Of a DNA stretch of 15,255 nt, positions 1 to 7,344 are shown piece after piece; the stretch's first letter is position 1, and each line of letters opens with the position of its first letter. This stretch comes from Gammaproteobacteria bacterium (GTDB taxonomy: Bacteria; Pseudomonadota; Gammaproteobacteria; Methylococcales; UBA2780). The notes under the pieces are model-generated. The model did no database searches. It worked only from the letters and a program-made list of their open reading frames with translations, and was not told the DNA's origin. The translations under genes were made by a program, and so were the position numbers. The DNA is taken from contig QNFJ01000026.1 in assembly GCA_003646305.1 (NCBI GenBank), forward strand, positions 1-15,255, in the 5' to 3' direction.

Positions 1-2
1 AG

Positions 3-1634
3 CTGACGGGTTGGCGTGAGAATCGAGCCATTGGGCAGTCACTGGATAAAGTTTTCTTTATCATTAACGAAACAACGGGAAAAAAAGCGCTTAACCCTGC
101 GGAACGCTGCATGAAAGAGGGGCGGATTGTCGGGTTGGCGAACCATACTGGGCTTGTTCACCGTGATGGGCATACGATTTCGATTGAAGATTCTGCTGCA
201 CCTATTCGGCATGAAGATGGTGAAATAACAGGGGCTGTATTGGTTTTTCATGATGTGACGCAGACACGTAGTATGGCAAAAGAGCTGGAATTTCACGCGA
301 ACCATGACGAGTTAACCGGGCTGATTAATCGTCGCCAGTTCGAAGAGCGGTTGAGCCGTTGTTTAAAGTCATTAAGAACAACACATGCGGACTATGCCCT
401 GTTTTACATGGATCTTGATCAGTTTAAAGTGATCAATGACACTTGTGGGCACCAGGCGGGAGATGAACTGCTATGTTTGCTGACAGCACTTATAAAGCCT
501 CGTCTGCGTGAACGTGACACATTTGGTCGCTTGGGTGGTGATGAGTTTGGCATCTTGCTGGAGCATTGTCCGGCTGATAAAGCCCTTCAGATTGCTAATG
601 AAATTAGAGAGTTGATAGAGGACTTTCGCTTTCCCTGGGAGAATCAGGTTTTCAACCTCGGAATCAGTATTGGCATGGTCAACCTGATGGATGTTTGGGA
701 TATTGAGGGTGTTGACCTCCTTAAATTGGCAGACACCGCCTGTTATGCCGCAAAAGATGCTGGGCGTAACCGTGTTCATATTTACCAGACAGAAGATAAA
801 GATATTCAGCAACGCCAGGGAGAGATGAACTGGGTGAGCCAGATCACAAGAGCGCTAGAGGAGGATCGCTTTGAACTCTATTTCCAGCCAATTGTTGCTG
901 TTCAGAAGAAAGCGCCTGCGGCACTAGAAATACTACTCAGAATGCGTTGTGATAAAACGGGTGGAATGATCCCTCCAGGTGCTTTTTTGCCAGCAGCGGA
1001 ACGTTATGGGCTGGATCAAAAGATTGACCGTTGGGTTGTTGGTAATGCACTTAATTTCTTTGTAGAGAATAGCGAGTTACTGGCTAATTTCTCCTATTGC
1101 TCGATTAATATTTCTGGAAACTCGGTTGGAAGCGAAGACTTTCTTCGTTTTGTTCAAGCATGCTTCATCGAGAAAGGGGTTCCCTACGATAAGGTTGCAT
1201 TTGAAGTGACCGAAACGGCTGCGATTCTTAATCTTGAGCGGGCAACGCAGTTTATTCGACAAATGAAAGAACTGGGCTGTCAGTTTTTGCTGGATGACTT
1301 TGGCTCAGGAATGTCTTCTTTTACCTACCTGAAGCAGCTGCCTGTCAATAAGCTGAAAATTGACGGTGCATTTGTCCGAGATATTATTGATGATGAAATT
1401 GATCGGGCAATGGTTCGCTCTATTAACGATGTAGGGCATGCAGTAGGGATGGAGACCGTTGCCGAATTTGTTGAAAATGGAGAGATTGTCAAACAGCTTG
1501 CATTAATAGGCGTTGACTATGCGCAGGGATATGGGATCGCAAAACCCAGGCCACTAACAGAGCTGAGCGGAGAGCTTCTTGAAGAGGCTTCTGAATGGGT
1601 TTGGAAGGTTATGGAGCCTAATTTTAGTATCTAA
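3..1634 (+). CDS. PAS-GGDEF-EAL cyclic-di-GMP signalling protein (5' partial)
   Basis: The C-terminal 543 residues of a cyclic-di-GMP turnover protein; the frame is open from base 3, so the start lies outside the window and the ATG at 111 is internal. Counting from base 3: residues 1-95 are the end of a PAS sensor domain (LTGW, LVHRDG, SAAPIR, VLVFHDVT). A GGDEF diguanylate cyclase domain follows, with an intact GGDEF motif at 178-182 and an RxxD inhibitory site (RERD, 169-172) five residues before it. The EAL phosphodiesterase domain (about 280-530) has EIL at 309-311 in place of EAL, keeping the metal-binding Glu; the NISGNS, FEVTET, DDFGSG (431-436) and ETVAEFVE motifs are all present. Both catalytic halves therefore look functional, and which activity dominates cannot be read from sequence. 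It is probably a cytoplasmic domain with sensing parts further upstream. It ends 21 bases before the convergent acyltransferase gene, with no obvious terminator between them. Confidence 0.95.
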   Translation: MTGWRENRAIGQSLDKVFFIINETTGKKALNPAERCMKEGRIVGLANHTGLVHRDGHTISIEDSAAPIRHEDGEITGAVLVFHDVTQTRSMAKELEFHANHDELTGLINRRQFEERLSRCLKSLRTTHADYALFYMDLDQFKVINDTCGHQAGDELLCLLTALIKPRLRERDTFGRLGGDEFGILLEHCPADKALQIANEIRELIEDFRFPWENQVFNLGISIGMVNLMDVWDIEGVDLLKLADTACYAAKDAGRNRVHIYQTEDKDIQQRQGEMNWVSQITRALEEDRFELYFQPIVAVQKKAPAALEILLRMRCDKTGGMIPPGAFLPAAERYGLDQKIDRWVVGNALNFFVENSELLANFSYCSINISGNSVGSEDFLRFVQACFIEKGVPYDKVAFEVTETAAILNLERATQFIRQMKELGCQFLLDDFGSGMSSFTYLKQLPVNKLKIDGAFVRDIIDDEIDRAMVRSINDVGHAVGMETVAEFVENGEIVKQLALIGVDYAQGYGIAKPRPLTELSGELLEEASEWVWKVMEPNFSI

Positions 1635-1655
1635 AAGGTTAGGGCGAGTGCGTTC

Positions 1656-2393
1656 TTAGTTAGCTTTTTGGTCGTTGATTTCAGCCATATTGGATTCAAT
1701 CCACTCTTCAGCGAGCTTGTTTAGTTCAGAAGCTTTACGCCCCTCTTCGAGTCGAATGGCTGGGCCAATCCGAACCTGTATGACCCCAGGTTGTTTTATA
1801 AAGCCGCGCCGACGCCAGAATTCCCCCGCATTATGGGCAATAGGGGTGATGGCATAACCCGATTTATGGGCTAGCAGCCCACCACTTCCACCGTAGTTTC
1901 CCCTTTCACCCGGAGCCATTCGAGTGCCTTCCGGGAAAATAACGATCCAGCGGCCCTGTTTAAGTTTTTTTATGCCCTGTTGAATAATCGCTTTAAGCGC
2001 GGCTCTTTTATTTTGTCGGTTGATTGCGATGGGGTCGGTGGCAGCCAGCGCCCAGCCATAAATAGGTATTTTGAAGAGTTCTCGTTTGAGCACCCACGCC
2101 TGATTTGGAAAGATTGTTTGAAGCGCTAACGTTTCCCAGGCAGATTGGTGTTTGCACAAAATAATGCCATTTTCACCTTCTTTAACATTTTCCAACCCTT
2201 CAATCTGGTGGCTTAGCCCGCAAATCTGTTTCAGTAACCAGATATTGAGGATTGCCCAGCCACTCGCAACTTTATAGCGGACGGGTTGGGAAAGGGGCCA
2301 GCAGAGGATAACCAGTATTGAAAAGGGGATCGTACTCAGGCTCATGCAGCCGAAGAAAAGGCTTGAACGGAGGAAAAGATTAATTTTGTGCAT
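1656..2393 (-). CDS. 1-acyl-sn-glycerol-3-phosphate acyltransferase family protein (PlsC/Act/HdtS-like)
   Basis: A 245-residue lysophospholipid acyltransferase, expected at the inner membrane, that would transfer an acyl chain to lysophosphatidic acid. A hydrophobic N-terminal segment (about 10-32) can anchor it. The catalytic block is H82-QSAW-E87, an HX4E form of the usual HX4D; the second block is FPEGTR at 153-158. From memory, the HX4E form also occurs in the Pseudomonas homologue linked to glyS, so it is probably a subfamily mark and not damage. The gene is last in glyQ-glyS-gmhB-acyltransferase. Its ATG lies inside the end of gmhB (14-base overlap) and an AAGAGA box sits about 9 bases upstream. 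Proteins of this family in this setting (Act of Acidithiobacillus, HdtS of Pseudomonas fluorescens) have been reported to cause acyl-homoserine lactone formation; whether this one does is unknown. I give no symbol because a separate main PlsC may exist elsewhere in the genome. Confidence 0.92.
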   Translation of the reverse strand: MHKINLFLRSSLFFGCMSLSTIPFSILVILCWPLSQPVRYKVASGWAILNIWLLKQICGLSHQIEGLENVKEGENGIILCKHQSAWETLALQTIFPNQAWVLKRELFKIPIYGWALAATDPIAINRQNKRAALKAIIQQGIKKLKQGRWIVIFPEGTRMAPGERGNYGGSGGLLAHKSGYAITPIAHNAGEFWRRRGFIKQPGVIQVRIGPAIRLEEGRKASELNKLAEEWIESNMAEINDQKAN

Positions 2394-2922
2394 GACGAAT
2401 GATCTCTTTTGCCGCTTCTAAGAGGTTATCGAAAACCGGTACATCAAGATTCGGGTTATCTTGCAGGGTTTTCTCTCCTTTACCTGTTTTAACCAGGAAA
2501 GGGCTGGCGCCAACGGCTTGAGCGGCTTGAATGTCCCTTAATGTATCACCCACAAAAGGGATACCTTCGAGTGAGATCTTTGCCCGTTCAGCAAATTGTA
2601 GTAGTAACCCGGGTTCAGGCTTTCGGCAGTCGCAGCCATCATCAGGGCCGTGTGGGCAGTAGAAGATTGCGCTGATCCGGCCCCCTTTTTCCGCCACCAT
2701 TCGCTGCATTTTGGCATGAATCTGATAGAGCGTAGGTTCATCGTAAAGCCCACGAGCCAGCCCAGATTGATTAGTTGCCACAACAACATGAAAATCGTGT
2801 TGGTTCAGCAGCTCGATGGCTTCGAGACTTCCTTCAACAGGAATCCACTCTTCCGGTGATTTGATGTAGGCATCAGAGTCCTGGTTGATGACGCCATCGC
2901 GGTCGAGAATGATGTATTTCAT
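2380..2922 (-). CDS. gmhB: D-glycero-beta-D-manno-heptose-1,7-bisphosphate 7-phosphatase
   Basis: A HAD-superfamily phosphatase of 180 residues that removes the 7-phosphate in ADP-heptose synthesis for the lipopolysaccharide inner core; cytoplasmic. Visible motifs are D7-R-D9-G (nucleophile and acid/base aspartates), TNQSGLARG at 50-58, a zinc-binding set C89, H91, C97 and C99 followed by RKPEPG, and the Mg-binding FVGDTLRD at 123-130. Length and motif order match GmhB well. The histidinol-phosphatase domain of HisB is a relative, but the glyS-linked context and the length favour GmhB. Its ATG overlaps the glyS stop in an ATGA arrangement, which suggests translational coupling, and its 3' end overlaps the acyltransferase start by 14 bases. 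Confidence 0.95.
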   Translation of the reverse strand: MKYIILDRDGVINQDSDAYIKSPEEWIPVEGSLEAIELLNQHDFHVVVATNQSGLARGLYDEPTLYQIHAKMQRMVAEKGGRISAIFYCPHGPDDGCDCRKPEPGLLLQFAERAKISLEGIPFVGDTLRDIQAAQAVGASPFLVKTGKGEKTLQDNPNLDVPVFDNLLEAAKEIIRHAQN

Positions 2923-4991
2923 TGTAGTTTTGAGATGTCGGCAATTGAGAGAAATAAATTACCGGTCGCTGATAGAAGCGTTAATCGGTTATTGCGAATC
3001 GCTTCATCATCGGCCATTACCATCACCTCATCAAAGAACAGGTCGGTCACCTCGCGCAACAACGCCAGTCGCTTTAATGCCGCACTGTAATCCCGTTGAG
3101 AAAGTAGTGGGGCAATCGCTTCCGAGGCATTTTGGGTTTGCTCCCAAAGCTGCTTTTCAGCGGGTTCAATAAGCTGTTTTGTATCGACTGCGTGCTGGGA
3201 AAGGCTTCCTGCTTTACGTAGGATATTGCGAATTCGCTTATTGGCAGCCGCAAGGCTTTCTGACTCGGGTAGAGAGCGAAAGGCTTTAACTGCTTGAAGG
3301 CGCTCTTCAAAATCGAGCGGTCGTGTCGGGTGAACCGAAAGAACCGCATCAAGCTCATCGGCGCTAAAGCCCTCTTCGAGGAAAAGCCCTTTTAACCGCT
3401 CAAGGCAAAAAGTGAGGAGCAGTTTTTGAGTTTTTTCACGATCAAACTCGTGGCTGAATAGACCGCAGGATTTCTCAATGAGTTCAACAAGATTAAGGTC
3501 GAGCCGTTTTTCTAGAATAATCCGCAGGATACCAATGGCTGCGCGTCTGAGAGCATAGGGATCTTTATCGCCAGTAGGCATCAGTCCGGCGCTGAAAATG
3601 CCGCATAAGGTATCGAGTTTTTCAGCCAGGGCGAGTACCTGACCGGTTTTACACTCAGGCAGTTTTCCCCCCGATTGTTTTGGAAAGTATTGCTCTTCAA
3701 TCGCCTGAGCAACCTCTCCTGGCTCGCCATCGGCAGCGGCATAGTAGCGACCAATAATACCTTGCAGGCTGGCAAACTCACCCACCATTTCGGTCATTAG
3801 ATCCGTTTTAGCGAGATGGGCCGCGCGTCTAGAAAGTGTTTTATCTGCACCAATCTCTTCGGCAATCAGTGCGGCTAGCTTTTCAACACGCTCGGTTTTG
3901 TCGAGTAGTGTGCCGAGCTGTTTCTGGAAGATGATGCTGCCGAGCTTTTCGACGCGGTTTTCCAAAGGCTGTTTGCGATCCTGATTCCAGAAGAACTCGG
4001 CATCCGCCAAACGGGGGCGCACAACGCGCTCATTCCCCTTGCGAACAGATTCTGGGTTTGTACTGTCGATATTGCTGAAAGTGATAAACCAGGGAAGTAG
4101 TTCCCCCGACTCCGCTTTCACGGGAAAGTACTTCTGGTTGTCCTGCATGGTGGTGATGAGCACTTCTGCCGGTAGTGCCAAGAAACGTTCATCAATCCCC
4201 CCCATCACGCCAACAGGCCACTCAACGAGTGCCGTGATTTCGTCGAGTAGGGCGGGTTCGATATGGGCGTGGCCGGAGACCGTTCCTGCCAATTCAATCG
4301 CCTGTTGCTCAATTTGCGTACGACGTGTTTCAAAAGAGACTTCAACATGTCCCGATTCCAGCAGCTGTTCTGCATAGCTGGCCGCTTCACGGATATTGAT
4401 TAATGCAGGGGCGTGAAAACGGTGGCCGCGTGAATTGCGGTCGGCTTTAATGCCGAGAATGGTGCTGTTAATGACCTCTGTGCCGAATAAAAGCACAACC
4501 CATTTAACGGGTCGGACAAATTCGGTCGTACCACTTCCCCAGCGCATTCTTTTGGCAACGGGGAGTGCTGTGAGACTTTTGCTGAGAATGTCACCAATCA
4601 GCTGCTCGGTGGGTTTGCCTGTTTTGTTTTCACTGAAAGCGAGCCACTCTCCTTTATCGGTCTTGATGGTTCCCATCTGTTCGAGCGAAACACCACAACT
4701 GCGTGCAAAACCCTCTGCCGCTTTACTGGGGCTGCCATCTGCCTGGTAGGTGGCCTTAACTGCGGGGCCGCGCCGTTCTACGGTACGGTCAGGTTGTGCA
4801 GTGGCTAAGTCTTTTATCCATACTGCAAGCCTTCTGGGGGTTGCATAGGCGATGATTTCACCGTGTGCTAAGTCGGCTTTTTTAAGTCCAGCGACAATGC
4901 CTTCTTCGAGCGCATTACGGAGTGTCAAAAGTGATTTGGGAGGGAGCTCTTCGGTACCCAGTTCAAATAGGAGATCTTGAGAATCAGCCAT
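2919..4991 (-). CDS. glyS: glycine--tRNA ligase beta subunit
   Basis: The beta subunit of the heterotetrameric (alpha2-beta2) bacterial glycyl-tRNA synthetase, which carries most of the tRNA recognition. At 690 residues it is almost exactly the length of the E. coli protein (689). Recognised blocks are the N-terminal LLFELGTEELPPKSL, FFWNQDRKQPLENR in the middle, the EMVGEFASLQGIIGRYYA block near residues 400-418, GDKDPYALRRAAIGILRI near 475, and a C-terminal anticodon-binding (DALR-like) region including DFEERLQAVKAF and NKRIRNILRK. The frame is continuous with no sign of damage. Its ATG overlaps the last base of the glyQ stop codon (TAATG), so the two subunits are probably translationally coupled, as suits a fixed stoichiometry. 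Confidence 0.98.
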   Translation of the reverse strand: MADSQDLLFELGTEELPPKSLLTLRNALEEGIVAGLKKADLAHGEIIAYATPRRLAVWIKDLATAQPDRTVERRGPAVKATYQADGSPSKAAEGFARSCGVSLEQMGTIKTDKGEWLAFSENKTGKPTEQLIGDILSKSLTALPVAKRMRWGSGTTEFVRPVKWVVLLFGTEVINSTILGIKADRNSRGHRFHAPALINIREAASYAEQLLESGHVEVSFETRRTQIEQQAIELAGTVSGHAHIEPALLDEITALVEWPVGVMGGIDERFLALPAEVLITTMQDNQKYFPVKAESGELLPWFITFSNIDSTNPESVRKGNERVVRPRLADAEFFWNQDRKQPLENRVEKLGSIIFQKQLGTLLDKTERVEKLAALIAEEIGADKTLSRRAAHLAKTDLMTEMVGEFASLQGIIGRYYAAADGEPGEVAQAIEEQYFPKQSGGKLPECKTGQVLALAEKLDTLCGIFSAGLMPTGDKDPYALRRAAIGILRIILEKRLDLNLVELIEKSCGLFSHEFDREKTQKLLLTFCLERLKGLFLEEGFSADELDAVLSVHPTRPLDFEERLQAVKAFRSLPESESLAAANKRIRNILRKAGSLSQHAVDTKQLIEPAEKQLWEQTQNASEAIAPLLSQRDYSAALKRLALLREVTDLFFDEVMVMADDEAIRNNRLTLLSATGNLFLSIADISKLQ

Positions 4992-5926
4992 TAGCTCTCT
5001 CCCTTTGCGGTTTTTTCGGAAAGCATAGGAAAACCAAGCTTCTCGCGTCGCTGATAGTAGGTTTCGGCAACCGATTTGGCCATATTGCGAACACGTAGAA
5101 TGTAGCGTTGGCGCTCGGTGACAGAGATGGCATGACGAGCATCAAGCAGGTTGAAAGCGTGAGATGCTTTCAAGACCATTTCATAAGCGGGTAGCGGTAG
5201 ACCGGCTTCGATCAATTTTATGCACTCTGATTCGCAGGTATCAAATGTCTGGAACATAAAGTCGACATTGGCATGCTCAAAGTTCCAGGTGGACATTTCA
5301 ACTTCATTTTGATGAAAGACGTCACCATAGGTAACGATACCTCTTTCGTTATTGGTCCAGACCAGGTCGTAGATATTATCGACACCCTGCAGGTACATGG
5401 CGATGCGTTCGAGGCCGTAAGTAATTTCACCCGTGACAGGGCGGCAGTCGAGACCACCAATCTGCTGGAAATAGGTGAACTGCGTCACTTCCATGCCGTT
5501 TAGCCAGACCTCCCAGCCAAGCCCCCATGCACCCAATGTGGGTGATTCCCAGTTATCTTCGACAAAGCGAACGTCGTGCTCAAGCAGGTCGATACCGATA
5601 TGCTGTAGCGATTCCAGGTAAAGCTCCTGAATATTATCTGGAGAGGGTTTGAGAATGACCTGAAACTGATAATAGTGCTGCAACCGGTTTGGGTTTTCTC
5701 CATAGCGGCCATCGGTCGGACGGCGAGAGGGCTGCACATAGGCGCAATTCCAAGGTTCAGGGCCGATGGCGCGAAGAAAAGTGGCGGGGTGAAAGGTGCC
5801 GGCACCCACTTCCATATCGAGTGGTTGAAGAAGGGCGCAGCCCTGTTTTGCCCAGTATTCTTGTAAAGAGAGAATAAGTCCTTGAAAAGTGGCGCAATTA
5901 TGGCCAGATTCTTTGTCAGTGGTCAC
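4991..5926 (-). CDS. glyQ: glycine--tRNA ligase alpha subunit
   Basis: The catalytic alpha subunit of glycyl-tRNA synthetase, which forms glycyl-adenylate and charges tRNA-Gly together with GlyS. At 311 residues it is a little longer than the E. coli protein (303), because about seven residues precede the conserved FQGLILSLQEYW (14-25). VQPSRRPTDGRYGENPNRLQ (64-83) contains the class II motif 2 arginines, and ITYGLERIAMY (168-178) is the motif 3 region. The start I chose is a GTG; no ATG lies between it and the conserved N-terminus. An AGGA sits 11 bases upstream of it, slightly far. It is the first gene of the four-gene operon and is transcribed away from the PP-loop gene at 6068. Confidence 0.97.
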   Translation of the reverse strand: MTTDKESGHNCATFQGLILSLQEYWAKQGCALLQPLDMEVGAGTFHPATFLRAIGPEPWNCAYVQPSRRPTDGRYGENPNRLQHYYQFQVILKPSPDNIQELYLESLQHIGIDLLEHDVRFVEDNWESPTLGAWGLGWEVWLNGMEVTQFTYFQQIGGLDCRPVTGEITYGLERIAMYLQGVDNIYDLVWTNNERGIVTYGDVFHQNEVEMSTWNFEHANVDFMFQTFDTCESECIKLIEAGLPLPAYEMVLKASHAFNLLDARHAISVTERQRYILRVRNMAKSVAETYYQRREKLGFPMLSEKTAKGES

Positions 5927-5965
5927 TTGGCGTTAAATCCTGATCATTGTTTAAACAAAGGCGCG

Positions 5966-5971
5966 ATTATA
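5966..5971 (-). promoter_or_regulatory. candidate -10 box of the glyQ operon promoter
   Basis: The minus strand reads TATAAT here, in the context GGGTATAATCGCGC. This would place a transcription start near 5959 and leave a leader of roughly 33 bases before the glyQ GTG. No good -35 hexamer is visible at 16-18 bases spacing, so the call rests on the perfect -10 and its position. Confidence 0.6.
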
Positions 5972-6067
5972 CCCAGAAACGAGTGGTTACTGCATGTTGT
6001 GCTTAATGATTAGCACGCCATTTTTGGGTAAGATGACTATTTAAGTTGGTTTTTAACAGTATTAAAT

Positions 6068-7108
6068 ATGTCGAACAAACGTAAAGCGGTTGCGCTTATT
6101 TCAGGTGGTCTGGACTCTTTATTGGCCGCAAAGGTGATTCAGGAGCAGGGTGTGCACGTTGAGGGAATCAATTTCTTCACCGGTTTCTGTGTCGAGGGGC
6201 ACACCCATGCTATTCGTAAAAAGGACAAAGCCAAGCCGAAGCGCAACAATGCCCTGTGGGTTGCGGAACAGCTTAATATGAAGCTGCATATTGTCGATGT
6301 GATCGAAGAGTATAAGTCGGTACTACTTAACCCAAAGCATGGCTATGGTGCCAATATGAACCCCTGCTTAGACTGTAAAGTCTTTATGGTGGCAAAGGCA
6401 AAGCAGTGGATTGAAGAAAATGATTTTGACTTTATTATCACTGGTGAAGTGGTTGGTCAACGGCCGATGTCTCAGCGTAAAGATACCATGCCGGTGATCT
6501 CCAGAGAGTCGGGTGCGGATGATCTGCTGCTGCGTCCCCTTTGTGCGAAGAATTTGCCCGAAACACTCCCAGAACATGAGGGTTGGGTCAATCGTGACGA
6601 ACTGTTTGATTTTAGCGGGCGGACACGCAAACCACAGATGGCGTTGGCCGATCAATATGGGTTTGAAGATTATGCGACCCCGGCTGGTGGTTGCTGCTTT
6701 TTGACCGATAAGAGCTATTCCGTAAAACTGGTTGATCTGTGGAAGTATCGCGGCAGCAAAGAGTACGAGCTGGATGACATTATGCTCTTGAAGGTGGGGC
6801 GGCATATCCGCCCTGGCGGCAACTACAAGCTGATTGTTGCGCGCGAAGAGGGCGAGTCACGTTTTTTACAGGGATATAAAAAAGGCTTTACCTGGTTGCA
6901 GGTGACGAGTCACGGTGGGCCATTAACCCTGGTTGAAGGAGAGATTACAGAGGCAGATTTGCCGCTCGCTGCCCGGCTGGTAGCCCGTTTCAGTCAGGGG
7001 CGTGATGCGGATAAAGTCAGCGTTGAATGTGTACGAGATGGCGAAGTGACAACGTTAGATGTTAAGCCAATGCCGGCCCATGAAATTCCAGCGGAATGGT
7101 ATGTATGA
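6068..7108 (+). CDS. PP-loop ATPase, MnmA/ThiI/TtuA-like, with C-terminal NFACT-R-like domain
   Basis: A 346-residue cytoplasmic protein of the adenine-nucleotide alpha-hydrolase (PP-loop) fold. SGGLDS at 12-17 is the pyrophosphate-binding loop. Cysteines lie at C100-x-x-C103 (in NPCLDC) and at C209-C210 (in TPAGGCC). That pattern resembles the CxxC...C [4Fe-4S] ligands of the tRNA thiolase TtuA and also the two catalytic cysteines of MnmA. Other blocks that I recognise as typical of the family are TGEVVGQRPMSQR (125-137) and SGRTRKPQMALA (183-194). From about 235 on, LLKVGRHIRPGGNYKLIVARE resembles the NFACT-R-type domain. Databases usually label such proteins as thiouridylase or ThiI-like, but I know of no established substrate; tRNA thiolation is inference. 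Its last codon overlaps the TusA ATG (ATGA), which points to a sulfur relay between the two. The ATG has no clear ribosome-binding site, but the PP-loop sits at the usual distance from it. Confidence 0.85.
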   Translation: MSNKRKAVALISGGLDSLLAAKVIQEQGVHVEGINFFTGFCVEGHTHAIRKKDKAKPKRNNALWVAEQLNMKLHIVDVIEEYKSVLLNPKHGYGANMNPCLDCKVFMVAKAKQWIEENDFDFIITGEVVGQRPMSQRKDTMPVISRESGADDLLLRPLCAKNLPETLPEHEGWVNRDELFDFSGRTRKPQMALADQYGFEDYATPAGGCCFLTDKSYSVKLVDLWKYRGSKEYELDDIMLLKVGRHIRPGGNYKLIVAREEGESRFLQGYKKGFTWLQVTSHGGPLTLVEGEITEADLPLAARLVARFSQGRDADKVSVECVRDGEVTTLDVKPMPAHEIPAEWYV

Positions 7109-7344
7109 GTAAGATTGCCCTGGATCTTCGTGGGCTACTTTGTCCGCTGCCTGTTATTCGGGTTCAGGATAAGATTAAAACATTGCAGCAAGGAGATGAG
7201 CTGGAGGTGACCTGTACTGACCCGGGCGTGATGCACGATATTCCGACCTGGTGCCGAATCAATGGTCATAGTGTTTTGGCCAGTCGCTCTTCGGACTATG
7301 AATTTATTCTCAACTTACAGGTAGGTGGTTCTGACGGTGACTGA
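7105..7344 (+). CDS. TusA-family sulfur carrier protein
   Basis: A 79-residue protein of the TusA/SirA family. It has the LRGLLCPLPVIRVQ signature with sulfur-carrying C13 in a CPxP motif, and the second conserved stretch CTDPGVMHDIPTWC. TusA proteins accept persulfide sulfur from a cysteine desulfurase or rhodanese and pass it to tRNA thiolation, molybdenum cofactor or, in sulfur oxidisers, Dsr/Hdr-type pathways. I start it at the ATG at 7105, which overlaps the PP-loop stop as ATGA, and not at the in-frame ATG at 7096, which would add three residues outside the family's usual N-terminus. Position between a PP-loop enzyme and a metal exporter suggests a partner-specific carrier and not the general tRNA s2U relay, which is an inference. 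I give no symbol because several TusA paralogues may exist in one genome. Confidence 0.92.
   Translation: MSKIALDLRGLLCPLPVIRVQDKIKTLQQGDELEVTCTDPGVMHDIPTWCRINGHSVLASRSSDYEFILNLQVGGSDGD

Noticed and set aside
4039..4377. 112-codon open frame antisense to glyS
   Set aside because: It lies wholly inside the conserved glyS gene; its serine- and proline-rich product has no recognisable domain.
6368..6805. 145-codon open frame antisense to the PP-loop gene
   Set aside because: The plus-strand protein is a clear family member through this stretch; the antisense product shows no motif, and its length is expected by chance.
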